Assembly (NCBI GenBank): GCA_023436245.1
Contig: JAEZJZ010000114.1
Location: 1-10,475, forward strand
Direction of reading: 5' to 3'
DNA: 10,475 bases
Source of the DNA: Bacillota bacterium
Lineage (GTDB): Bacteria; Bacillota; UBA994; UBA5500
Shown here: positions 1 through 6,550 of the stretch, one piece after another
Position numbering within the stretch: the stretch's first letter is position 1
Layout: the number at the start of each line of letters is the position of its first letter
The notes under the pieces: model-generated
Told to the model about the DNA's origin: nothing
The model's input: the letters and a program-made list of their open reading frames with translations, nothing else
The model's database searches: none
Translations under genes and position numbers: made by a program

Positions 1-2
1 GA

Positions 3-20
3 GGCTCGGCATGCCGAGCC
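3..20. repeat. Perfect 18-bp palindrome at the left edge
   Basis: GGCTCGGCATGCCGAGCC equals its own reverse complement. No T-run follows on the plus strand, so a classical terminator is not supported. It may belong to the hairpin-rich repeat that follows or to the 3' end of a gene outside the window. Confidence 0.5.
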
Positions 21-23
21 GAT

Positions 24-84
24 CCCCATCCCGTAGCATGCTGCGGGGTCTACGGTGGGGGAAGATCGACTTCCTAAACGCTCT
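24..84 (+). repeat. Left-edge hairpin repeat, two stem-loops
   Basis: The first hairpin pairs CCCCA (24-28) and CCGTAG (31-36) with CTACGG (50-55) and TGGGG (56-60), an 11-bp stem with a 2-nt bulge. The second is GGAAG-ATCGA-CTTCC at 60-74. Bases 36-59 recur exactly, in inverted orientation, at 10425-10448. The stretch 59-84 recurs in diverged form at 10450-10475. The element lies about 100 bp upstream of the pepF promoter and contains no gene. Its function is unknown; an intergenic repeat family or a structured RNA are both possible. Confidence 0.7.
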
Positions 85-162
85 CGCACACTGCGGGATA
101 GGGACCCAGGGGCAAACTGAATGATCCAGTATGCTCGCGTCCCCACAATCTCCCATCCGGTG

Positions 163-191
163 TTGGTTCTGCTCATGAAATGCGCTAAAAT
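163..191 (+). promoter_or_regulatory. Sigma-A-type promoter of the PepF-like gene
   Basis: The -35 TTGGTT (163-168) and -10 TAAAAT (186-191) are separated by exactly 17 bp. The predicted transcript starts near 198, giving a leader of about 24 nt that carries GGAGG at 210-214 before the ATG at 222. Confidence 0.7.
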
Positions 192-221
192 ATAGACTAG
201 GAAACAAAAGGAGGGAACCTA

Positions 222-1997
222 ATGCAGAAAGACCTGAAGCAAACCTGGGATCTGGATGCTATCTTCCCAGGCGGAAGCAGCTCACCGCAGTTTGCGGATT
301 TCCTGCAGCAGTTGGCGCAGGACATTGCGGCATTGTCCAAGGATGTGCAGGGTGACCAAAGCTTGGCTGATTGGGGTGCGCTCGTCGCCCGCGTGCAGGA
401 TGTGGCCAAGCGTCAGCGCCATGCCGGGGCCTTCGTCAGTTGCCTGGGCGCCCAGAACGTGAAGGACCAACAGGCGCAGATCCTGGGTGGCAAAGTCAAG
501 CAGTTGGCTGCTGCCTTCGCCTCGGTGATGACCGCGCTGGATAAGCAGATCAGCGCCATCAGCGATGTCGCTTGGCAGGAGATGCTACATAGCCCTGCTC
601 TGGAGTCGATCGCCTACAACCTGAATGAGCGCCGGGAACGGGCCAAGGAAATGCTGGCTCCCGAGCAGGAGACACTGGTCAACAGTCTCTCTGTGGATGG
701 CTATCACGGCTGGACTGACCTGTATAACCTGGTCTCTGGTCGCCTCACCGTTCCGGTGGAGGAGGCCGGCAAGGTGGTGCAGCTTTCGGCCGGACAGGCC
801 GCCAACCGCATGTCCCACCCCGACCGCGCAGTGCGCGAGCGCATCGGTGCAGCCTGGGAAGAGGCCTGGGCTGGCATCGCCGACCATTGCGCCTTGGCTC
901 TGAACCATCTCGCTGGATATCGCCTCAACCTCTACGCGGAGCGCGGCTGGGATTCGGTGCTGACTGAGCCTTGCCGCATTAACCGCATGAGCGTCGACAC
1001 GCTGAATGCCATGTGGTCGGCAGTGAACAGCAAGCGGCCGAGGCTCGCCACCTATCTGCGGCGCAAGCAAGAGTTGCTTGGCGTCGACGGCCTCTCCTGG
1101 AATGACATCGGAGCCCCTATCGGCAGTTCAGCCACCAAGCTGACCTACGATCAAGCGGCCGAGTTCATCGTGGATCAGTTTGGCAAGTTCAACCCGGAGA
1201 TGGCCGACTTCGCTATCAAAGCGTTCGAGCAGCGCTGGATCGAGTCCGAGGATCGCCCCGGCAAGCGCGCTGGCGGCTTCTGCACCACCTTCCCGGTCAA
1301 GCAGCAGTCCCGCATCTTCGTCACCTTCTCCGGCTCGATGGGTAACCTGGCCACCTTGGCACATGAACTCGGTCATGGCTACCACCAGCACATCATGAAC
1401 GAGTTGCCGCCACTGGCGCAGCAATATGCCATGAATGTGGCGGAGACGGCCTCCACTTTCGCCGAGATGATCACCTTTGATGCCGCACTGAAGCACGCTG
1501 CCGATGAGCAGGAGAAGCTCTCACTGATTGAGGACAAACTGCACCGGGCCGTTTCGCTCTTGATGAACATCCAATCGCGGTTCCTGTTCGAGACCAGCTT
1601 CTATGCCGAGCGTAAGCAGGGCATGGTCAGCGTTAAGCGGTTGAATGAACTGATGGTGGCAGCCCAGAAAGAAGCCTTTGCCGATATGTTGACGGAGTAC
1701 CATCCGCATTTCTGGGCATCCAAGCTGCATTTCTACAACACTGGGGTGCCGTTCTACAACTTCCCATACACCTTCGGCTTCCTGTTCAGTGCCGGCGTTT
1801 ACGCCAAGGCGCTGGAGGATGGCCCTGCCTTCCGCCAGAAGTATGTTGACCTCTTGCGGGACACTGGCCGCATGCAGGTGGAGGATTTGGCCAAGCAGCA
1901 TCTGGGGGTTGACCTGACGCAACCAGCCTTCTGGCAGAAGTCGATCGATTTCGTGATGTCTGATCTCGATGAGTTCCTGCGTCTGACCAGCAAATAG
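222..1997 (+). CDS. pepF: M3-family oligoendopeptidase, PepF-like
   Basis: This 591-residue protein is a zinc metallopeptidase of family M3 (oligoendopeptidase F group), cytoplasmic because no signal peptide or membrane segment is visible. Such enzymes cut short peptides, typically during peptide recycling. The active site is HELGH at residues 381-385, with H381 and H385 as zinc ligands and E382 as catalytic base; the third ligand is E408 in the downstream NVAETAS segment. Length and the HExGHGYH context fit the PepF-related clade of about 590 residues better than thimet oligopeptidase, which is longer. The ATG at 222 is preceded by GGAGG with a 7-nt spacer and by a good promoter. It appears monocistronic, since a strong hairpin follows within 25 bases. 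The family assignment is firm; the natural substrate is unknown. Confidence 0.95.
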   Translation: MQKDLKQTWDLDAIFPGGSSSPQFADFLQQLAQDIAALSKDVQGDQSLADWGALVARVQDVAKRQRHAGAFVSCLGAQNVKDQQAQILGGKVKQLAAAFASVMTALDKQISAISDVAWQEMLHSPALESIAYNLNERRERAKEMLAPEQETLVNSLSVDGYHGWTDLYNLVSGRLTVPVEEAGKVVQLSAGQAANRMSHPDRAVRERIGAAWEEAWAGIADHCALALNHLAGYRLNLYAERGWDSVLTEPCRINRMSVDTLNAMWSAVNSKRPRLATYLRRKQELLGVDGLSWNDIGAPIGSSATKLTYDQAAEFIVDQFGKFNPEMADFAIKAFEQRWIESEDRPGKRAGGFCTTFPVKQQSRIFVTFSGSMGNLATLAHELGHGYHQHIMNELPPLAQQYAMNVAETASTFAEMITFDAALKHAADEQEKLSLIEDKLHRAVSLLMNIQSRFLFETSFYAERKQGMVSVKRLNELMVAAQKEAFADMLTEYHPHFWASKLHFYNTGVPFYNFPYTFGFLFSAGVYAKALEDGPAFRQKYVDLLRDTGRMQVEDLAKQHLGVDLTQPAFWQKSIDFVMSDLDEFLRLTSK

Positions 1998-2020
1998 CAG
2001 CCCTATCCTAGGGAAATGGA

Positions 2021-2052
2021 AAGGAAGGCGTGTCGCGCGACACGCCTTCCTT
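2021..2052. terminator. Perfect 32-nt palindrome, probable bidirectional terminator
   Basis: AAGGAAGGCGTGTCGC (2021-2036) is followed directly by its exact reverse complement (2037-2052), giving a stem of up to 14-16 bp with a CGCG turn. It lies 23 bases after the pepF stop and downstream of the convergent ferritin-like gene. The tract after it on the plus strand is only TTGTTCG, and on the other strand TTCCATTTCCC, so termination would rest mostly on stem strength. Confidence 0.75.
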
Positions 2053-2118
2053 GTTCGCACAATCTAACCATCAGGCATTCACCCTGGCCGTTTGACATTC
2101 AGCCGCACCCTGACCTTT

Positions 2119-2150
2119 TGTCATTCTGAGCGTAGCGAAGAATCTTTCCC
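2119..2150 (+). repeat. Interspersed TCATTCTGAGCG-type repeat
   Basis: The core TCATTCTGAGCGTAGCGAAG continues into AATCT. I recognise this as an intergenic repeat that recurs in many unrelated bacterial genomes; I cannot give a formal name. As RNA it can fold as ATTCT-GA-GC-GTA-GC-GA-AGAAT, with tandem G.A mismatches inside a short stem. A diverged copy is at 6551-6577. It lies in the convergent gap between pepF and the ferritin-like gene, which otherwise holds no gene. Confidence 0.6.
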
Positions 2151-2186
2151 CTTGTTCGGCCCTCGAATGATTGTCTTGGAGTCTGC

Positions 2187-2663
2187 CTATTCAGCCAGGC
2201 CTTCCTTGCGCAGCCACTCCGCCTGCAGTTCATCATAGCGTTGCTGCAGCGCGTTCTTGTGCCCGTCTTCCCAGGTGGCCAGCTTGTTCAACAAGGCTGC
2301 CACTTCCGGCGTTTCTCCCTCGGCTGCTTCCCGATAGAACTTGGCTGATGCCTCTTCCAGCAGAATGCCGATAAAGTAGACAGTGATCTCCAGATCATTG
2401 GCCGCCGGGACATTCTTCTTGCTGAAGATGCCGGGCAGGCGGAAGTAATCGTCGGTGTTATAGACGCGACCCTCTTGCTTCTGCTTGATGTCATCATAGA
2501 GAGTGCGCAGCCAGGTTTCGTGTTTCTGCTCATCTGCGGCCAAATGCAGGAATGCTTCCTTCACGTCGGGATTCTGGGCCTGCTCGGCCGCCGAGGTGTA
2601 GAACCGGCGTCCTTGCACCTCGTTCAGGATCGCGGTTTTCAGCTTCTCTAGCTCTCTAGCCAT
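2187..2663 (-). CDS. Rubrerythrin-like ferritin-superfamily diiron protein
   Basis: This 158-residue protein has the four-helix di-iron pattern of the rubrerythrin/ferritin-like superfamily: E15, E45-x-x-H48, E103 or E104, and E132-x-x-H135. The two halves look alike (E-x6-FY pairing through to an E-x-x-H), as expected from the family's internal duplication. There is no C-terminal rubredoxin domain and no CxxC pair, so it is an erythrin-type short form rather than full rubrerythrin. Known relatives act in peroxide reduction or iron handling in the cytoplasm, but no substrate can be read from this sequence. The ATG at 2663 is chosen because AGAGGAG lies 8-10 bases upstream; a TTG at 2684 in frame has no such site. 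It lies 145 bases downstream of glnA on the same strand, with no clear terminator between them, so partial co-transcription is possible. Confidence 0.85.
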   Translation of the reverse strand: MARELEKLKTAILNEVQGRRFYTSAAEQAQNPDVKEAFLHLAADEQKHETWLRTLYDDIKQKQEGRVYNTDDYFRLPGIFSKKNVPAANDLEITVYFIGILLEEASAKFYREAAEGETPEVAALLNKLATWEDGHKNALQQRYDELQAEWLRKEGLAE

Positions 2664-2707
2664 GCTCCACTCACTCCTCTTCAAATTATTGCACTACTAT
2701 GTCCATG

Positions 2708-2727
2708 TTAACACAAGCTTGTGGTAA
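2708..2727. promoter_or_regulatory. 20-bp near-perfect palindrome upstream of the ferritin-like gene
   Basis: TTAACACAAGCTTGTGGTAA is an inverted repeat with one mismatched pair; its inner 12 bases (2712-2723) are perfect. It lies 45-64 bases before the ferritin-like start, where an operator would sit. On the minus strand a TTGACA at 2752-2747 is followed 17 bases later by a poor -10 (AATTAC, 2729-2724), which would overlap the palindrome. The bound regulator is unknown. Confidence 0.45.
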
Positions 2728-2808
2728 TTGAAAACCTATCCAGTCATGTCAAAGGACAGGCAGCAGGGCTTGGGGCGCAGGAGTGAGTGATGAGTCAGGC
2801 TGCTTTGC

Positions 2809-4143
2809 CTAGTAGAGCTCCAGGTACTGATCGCGCTCCCAGGCGTGAACTTGCTGCCGGTACTGCTCCCACTCGTACTCCTTAGCGCGCAGGAAATTGG
2901 TCAGCGCATGCTCGCCCAGGGCCTGACAGATGATCTCGTCCTGCAGCAAACACTGCAGTGCTTCACGCAGGTCACCCGGCAAGCTGCCGATACCCATGCG
3001 CGCGCGGTCTGCGTCGGTCAGCTGATAGACGTTCACGTCGGTCGGCGCCGGCAACGGCAGTTGCCGTCTAATGCCGTCCAAACCTGCAGTGAGCATCACG
3101 GCCAGGGCCAGATACGGGTTGCTGGAAGAATCGGGGTTGCGCACTTCCAGTCGGGTGGATGCACCGCGGGCAGCTGGAATGCGCACCAGAGGGCTGCGGT
3201 TCTTTTGAGACCAGGCTACGTAGGTAGGAGCTTCGTAGCCCGGAACCAGCCGCTTATATGAGTTGACGGTCGAGTTAGTGATTGCCGCCATGCCGCGGGC
3301 ATGATGCAGAATGCCCGCCAGGTAGTGGCGCGCTGTCTGGCTGAGACCTAATTCGTCGCTGTCGTCGGCGAAGCAGTTCACGCCATTGGCGGAAAGGGAC
3401 TGATGGGTGTGCATGCCGGATCCAGCGATGCCGTGCAATGGCTTCGGCATGAAGGTGGCGTGCAAACCGTGCTGGCGAGCCACGTTTTTTACCACCATCT
3501 TGAAGGTGACGATGTTGTCGGCCGTGGTGACGGCATCCGCGTACTGGAAGTCGATCTCGTGCTGCCCCGGCGCCGTCTCATGATGCGATGCCTCCACCTG
3601 GTAGCCCATGCGGTCCAGGGTGAGCACGATGTCGCGGCGGCAGTTTTCACCCATGTCCATGGGGGCGAGGTCGAAGTAGCCGCCCTTGTCATTCAGGGTG
3701 AGGGTGGGCTTGCCCTGCTCATCCAGCTTGAACAGGAAGAACTCCGGCTCTGGGCCGACGTTCATGGTGGTGAAGCCCATGGCTTGGGCCTGTTGCAGGG
3801 CGTTCTTCAGGATGAAGCGCGGATCACCGGGGAAGGGCGACCCATCCGGCCGGTGCACGTCACAGATCAGGCGGGCTACCCGTCCTTCCTTGCTGCCCCA
3901 GGGGAGGACTAACCAGGTGTCCAAATCGGGCCAAAGGTACATGTCCGATTCCTCGATGCGTACGAAGCCCTCGATGGATGAGCCGTCGAACATGATCTTG
4001 TTCTCTACCGCCTTGGGCAGTTGGCTGAGCGGGATCTCCACGTTCTTGATCGTGCCCAGAAGGTCGGTGAATTGCAGGCGGATAAACCTGACGTCGTTTT
4101 CTGCGGCCAAGCGCAGGATGTCCTGTGGACTGTACTTGCTCAT
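2809..4143 (-). CDS. glnA: Glutamine synthetase type I-alpha
   Basis: GlnA makes glutamine from glutamate, ammonia and ATP in the cytoplasm as a dodecamer. The 444 residues match the length of the Bacillus subtilis enzyme and follow its sequence closely as I remember it. Landmarks are FTDLLGTIKNVEIP near residue 25, MFDGSSIEGF at 51-60, the GPEPEFFLF and SHHETAPGQHEIDF metal-site segments, MPKPLHGIAGSGMH, and the VNSYKRLVPGYEAP flap. R62 is the arginine linked to glutamine feedback inhibition in GSI-alpha. The adenylylation-site tyrosine region and insert of GSI-beta are absent, so control by adenylylation is not expected. ATG 4143 has GGAGG with a 7-nt spacer. Expression probably depends on a leader attenuator upstream. 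No GlnR gene lies in the window. Confidence 0.98.
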   Translation of the reverse strand: MSKYSPQDILRLAAENDVRFIRLQFTDLLGTIKNVEIPLSQLPKAVENKIMFDGSSIEGFVRIEESDMYLWPDLDTWLVLPWGSKEGRVARLICDVHRPDGSPFPGDPRFILKNALQQAQAMGFTTMNVGPEPEFFLFKLDEQGKPTLTLNDKGGYFDLAPMDMGENCRRDIVLTLDRMGYQVEASHHETAPGQHEIDFQYADAVTTADNIVTFKMVVKNVARQHGLHATFMPKPLHGIAGSGMHTHQSLSANGVNCFADDSDELGLSQTARHYLAGILHHARGMAAITNSTVNSYKRLVPGYEAPTYVAWSQKNRSPLVRIPAARGASTRLEVRNPDSSSNPYLALAVMLTAGLDGIRRQLPLPAPTDVNVYQLTDADRARMGIGSLPGDLREALQCLLQDEIICQALGEHALTNFLRAKEYEWEQYRQQVHAWERDQYLELY

Positions 4144-4198
4144 TTGCTTACCTCCCCATTGTTTTCATATCCAGCCATCATTCAGACTGATCATGCCC

Positions 4199-4250
4199 AA
4201 AAACAAACGGACCGTTGCCTGCCGACACTCCTAGCCGGCGCAACAGTCCG
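4199..4250 (-). terminator. Intrinsic terminator in the glnA leader (attenuator)
   Basis: Read on the minus strand, an 11-bp arm (4250-4240) pairs with 4218-4208, with one G.U pair and a further inner GCCG/CGGC stem, and is followed at once by TTTGTTTTT. The hairpin lies between the glnA promoter and the glnA start, so it would end transcription before the gene unless it is disrupted. A small hairpin TGGTC-TTT-GACCA (4263-4251) sits just before it. The segment complementary to 4287-4292 could pair with the inner 5' arm at 4241-4236 as a weak antiterminator; this pairing is speculative. Confidence 0.7.
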
Positions 4251-4346
4251 TGGTCAAAGACCATATTCGTTTCTTGGGTACAAGGCACGCCGTTCGCTTT
4301 GCCATCTCGATCAGCCTTTCTGCTTGGCGAAGATAATATAATCTGT

Positions 4347-4375
4347 ATTCTATGCAGTGCAGGGGACGCCGTCAA
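4347..4375 (-). promoter_or_regulatory. Promoter of glnA
   Basis: On the minus strand TTGACG (4375-4370) and TAGAAT (4352-4347) are separated by exactly 17 bp, each matching its consensus at 5 of 6 positions. The transcript should begin near 4340, giving a leader of about 197 nt before the glnA ATG, unusually long for this window. Confidence 0.75.
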
Positions 4376-4407
4376 TAGCTTCTGGAGAAATTGCGAAACT
4401 TCCTTAG

Positions 4408-4436
4408 TTGACATTACTACGTATTCGTAGTATTAT
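4408..4436 (+). promoter_or_regulatory. Promoter and probable operator of the MarR/ArsA operon
   Basis: TTGACA (4408-4413) and TATTAT (4431-4436) are 17 bp apart. The spacer is filled by the inverted repeat TACTACG-TATT-CGTAGTA (4415-4432), with 7-bp arms and a 4-bp centre. A protein bound there would block RNA polymerase, so negative autoregulation by the adjacent MarR-family protein is the natural reading. The site also lies about 40-57 bp upstream of the -35 of the divergent glnA promoter. Confidence 0.75.
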
Positions 4437-4470
4437 CTATTTACTTCGAAGCGACGTCATTGGAGGGCCC

Positions 4471-4950
4471 ATGGACAGCATTTTTGAACTACTATACGCC
4501 GATGGTTTCGGTCTATCTCTGTTCAGCGAAGAGCTGCTCAGTCTGGATCGGAGCATGCCCAAGTCCGATTTTCTGGCGCTCTTGATGCTGGAACGGCGCG
4601 GGCAGGCGACCATGAGTGAGTTGGCCTCAGACATCCGCGCTCCCCAGAGCACCATTACCGGCATCGTCAACCGTTTGGCTAAGAAGAAGCTGATCAGCCG
4701 GGAGCGGGATGCGCGCGACCAGCGTGCTATCATTGCCAGCCTGACTCCGGAAGGGGCGCAGGTGGCAGCCAAGGTGAAGGAGCACCTGCTGGAGCTGTTC
4801 AGCCGGGTACAGTCCGCCTTGACGACGGAGGAACTGGCAGAGCTGCTGCGACTTGCTCAGAAGCTGATTGCCGCCTTTGCCGATTCGGACAAAGCGGATC
4901 GGGGTACTTCTGGAGCCGAAAGCAAGCCTCGCCGGATTGTCATCGAGTGA
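4471..4950 (+). CDS. MarR-family transcriptional regulator with an IVIE tail
   Basis: This 160-residue winged-helix protein belongs to the MarR family, whose dimers bind palindromes and are often released by a ligand. The DNA-binding core spans about residues 33-90, with the recognition helix near 58-72 and the wing motif RDARDQR at 79-85, followed by long C-terminal helices. The last 25 or so residues are rich in small and charged residues, look disordered, and end in KPRRIVIE; this extension goes beyond the usual MarR core. ATG 4471 is chosen for the GGAGG at 4462-4466 (spacer only 4 nt); the open frame reaches further upstream but overlaps the promoter. It is first in an operon with the ArsA-type ATPase 76 bases downstream. 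The inducer is unknown. Confidence 0.9.
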   Translation: MDSIFELLYADGFGLSLFSEELLSLDRSMPKSDFLALLMLERRGQATMSELASDIRAPQSTITGIVNRLAKKKLISRERDARDQRAIIASLTPEGAQVAAKVKEHLLELFSRVQSALTTEELAELLRLAQKLIAAFADSDKADRGTSGAESKPRRIVIE

Positions 4951-4958
4951 TGGTTTCC

Positions 4959-4976
4959 GGTGCGCCTCCGCGCGCC
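4959..4976 (+). other. GC-rich hairpin between the MarR gene and the ATPase gene
   Basis: GGTGCGC (4959-4965) pairs with GCGCGCC (4970-4976) around a CTCC loop, with one G.U pair. No T-run follows, so it is not an ordinary terminator; a processing site, mRNA stabiliser or weak pause are possible. Confidence 0.35.
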
Positions 4977-5026
4977 CTTATCTCTGAAAAATAGTACGAG
5001 CACGAAGTAAATTTGGAGGTGGGCAC

Positions 5027-6220
5027 ATGCGTATCCTTGTCTATACCGGAAAGGGTGGAGTGGGCAAGACCAGCATTGCGGCGGCGACCGCCACGCGCTT
5101 GGCTGCGGCCGGGCAGCGGGTGCTGATCATGAGCACTGATGCCGCACACAGTCTGAGCGACTCGTTGTCTGTTCCGCTCGGTCCAGATCCGGTGTTGGTC
5201 AGCGAGAATCTGTTTGCGCAGGAGGTCGATAGCCTGCGGGAAGCCGAGCGGAGCTGGGGCTCGATGCAGCGCTGGCTGAACGGCGTGATGCAGTGGGCCA
5301 AGATTGGAGACATCGACCCAGAGGAACTGCTTGTCTTCCCAGGCCTAGAGGAACTGTTCAGCCTGCTGCAGATTCGGCGGCAGGCAGAGTGCGGCCTCTA
5401 CGACGTGATCATCGTCGACTGCGCCCCGACTGGCGAGACGTTGCGTTTACTGAGCTTCCCCAGCACGTTCCACTGGTGGGTGGAGCGGATGTTCCCCACC
5501 AAGCGGCGTCTGGTGAAGCTGGCCAGACCGCTGGTGAAGATGGTGGGGGGAGGGCTGGAACTGCCGCCGGAACCGGTGATGGATGAAGTGGAGCAGCTGC
5601 TGTTTGAGCTGAAGGCAATGCAAGAGTTGCTACTTGACGCAAGCATCACCTCCATCCGGCTGGTGCTGAACCCGGAGAAGATGGTCATTGCCGAAGCCAG
5701 GCGTTCCTTCACTTACCTAAATCTGTTCGGCTTCAACACCGACGCCGTGATTGTCAATCGTCTGCTGCCGGAGGCTGTGGGGGACAGTTACCTGGCAGGA
5801 TGGCGTGAAGCGCAACAGCGTTATCTGCAGGAGATCGAGATGGCCTTCAGTCCATTGCCGATTCTCAAGGTTCCGCACATGCCGCGCGAGGTAACCGGTC
5901 TGGAGATGCTCGGTCAGGTGGCCACCGCCGCCTTTGGCGGCTTGGATGCCAGCGCCATCCTCTATTCTGGGCGCATCGAATCTGTCAGAAAGACAGATGA
6001 GGGATACGCACTGGACATCTCCATCCCGTTTGTGCCAAAGGACCAGGTAAACCTGGCGGAGCGGGGAGATGAGTTGACCGTGCAGGTGAGCTGGTACAAG
6101 CGCAAGGTGATCTTGCCTCGCGCCTTGCTGGGTCGTCCGGTGTTGGGGGCGAAGTTTATGGATGGCCATCTGCAGGTGCGCTTTGGCCAGAGGCCTGATT
6201 CCATAGGGGAGGAGGTGTAG
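5027..6220 (+). CDS. ArsA/Get3-type ATPase with C-terminal HSP20-like domain
   Basis: This 397-residue protein is a single-copy ArsA/Get3-family P-loop ATPase. It shows the deviant Walker A GKGGVGKT at residues 8-15 (signature lysine K9, K14 in the loop), STDAAHSLSD at 36-45, and DCAPTGET at 131-138. From about residue 315 to 395 lies a beta-rich segment (ALDISIPF, LTVQVSWYKRKVILP, GHLQVRF) typical of the HSP20-like domain found at the end of many bacterial ArsA homologues. It lacks the duplicated ATPase halves of arsenite-pump ArsA, and no arsB, arsC or arsR lies nearby, so arsenic resistance is not supported. Family members bind membrane-protein tails or other clients in the cytoplasm; the client here is unknown. 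ATG 5027 follows GGAGG with a 7-nt spacer. The gene ends 3 bases before the next start, implying translational coupling. Confidence 0.9.
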   Translation: MRILVYTGKGGVGKTSIAAATATRLAAAGQRVLIMSTDAAHSLSDSLSVPLGPDPVLVSENLFAQEVDSLREAERSWGSMQRWLNGVMQWAKIGDIDPEELLVFPGLEELFSLLQIRRQAECGLYDVIIVDCAPTGETLRLLSFPSTFHWWVERMFPTKRRLVKLARPLVKMVGGGLELPPEPVMDEVEQLLFELKAMQELLLDASITSIRLVLNPEKMVIAEARRSFTYLNLFGFNTDAVIVNRLLPEAVGDSYLAGWREAQQRYLQEIEMAFSPLPILKVPHMPREVTGLEMLGQVATAAFGGLDASAILYSGRIESVRKTDEGYALDISIPFVPKDQVNLAERGDELTVQVSWYKRKVILPRALLGRPVLGAKFMDGHLQVRFGQRPDSIGEEV

Positions 6221-6223
6221 TAG

Positions 6224-6451
6224 ATGACCATACAGCGGGAGATCGCCCATCGTCTGCTGGATGAACTGCTGGATCACGGGCAGAGCTGTGGTAGTGCGGA
6301 GATGCGGTCGGCCAAACGCCACTTTTTGCAGGCCAAGCGGGAGTTCTTATTGGGCGCACTGTCCCTGGTAGACCATGCCTTGGCGCAGCGAGAGCCAGCA
6401 GCGGACGACCAGGCGGCAACCAAGAGCAAGACGATTGTGGTGGAAGACTGA
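6224..6451 (+). CDS. Small protein of unknown function with IVVED tail
   Basis: I do not recognise a family for this 75-residue protein. Residues 1-55 look like two charged amphipathic helices (for example REIAHRLLDELLDH and KRHFLQAKREFLLGALSLVDHAL). Residues 55-68 are a polar, probably flexible linker, and the end is KTIVVED. That tail resembles the KPRRIVIE end of the MarR protein two genes upstream. There is no signal peptide or membrane segment. That it is real is supported by GGAGGTG (6211-6217) placed 6-8 bases before the ATG inside the last codons of the ATPase gene, by the TAG-TAG-ATG junction, and by the terminator just after it. It is probably translationally coupled to the ATPase and may be its partner; this is inference. 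Confidence 0.8.
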   Translation: MTIQREIAHRLLDELLDHGQSCGSAEMRSAKRHFLQAKREFLLGALSLVDHALAQREPAADDQAATKSKTIVVED

Positions 6452-6472
6452 AAGTTTCTCTTAGGAGCAACA

Positions 6473-6528
6473 GGACGGCTCAGCGCTAGTCTCGCATTCT
6501 GCGGACTCACGGTGAACCGTCCTTTTTT
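6473..6528 (+). terminator. Terminator of the MarR/ArsA operon
   Basis: GGACGG (6473-6478) pairs with CCGTCC (6517-6522), with TCA/TGA continuing the stem after one mismatch. An inner stem AGTC-T-CGCA-TTC-TGCG-GACT caps it. Six Ts (6523-6528) follow directly. Confidence 0.85.
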
Positions 6529-6550
6529 GCTCGCTCAGAATACCAATTGC

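Noticed and set aside
585..1070. 161-residue minus-strand frame opposite the PepF-like gene
   Set aside because: It is a shadow of the real coding strand, without a ribosome site or a recognisable domain.
2809..2900. Terminator directly after glnA
   Set aside because: The bases downstream of the stop (2664-2808) hold no convincing hairpin with a T-run on the minus strand.
4144..4345. T-box or glutamine riboswitch in the glnA leader
   Set aside because: No T-box antiterminator consensus and no known glutamine-aptamer core was seen; only the terminator hairpin is clear.
5027..6220. Arsenic-resistance operon (ArsA pump ATPase with a regulator)
   Set aside because: The ATPase has one ATPase domain plus an HSP20-like domain, the regulator is MarR-type rather than ArsR, and there is no arsB, acr3 or arsC.
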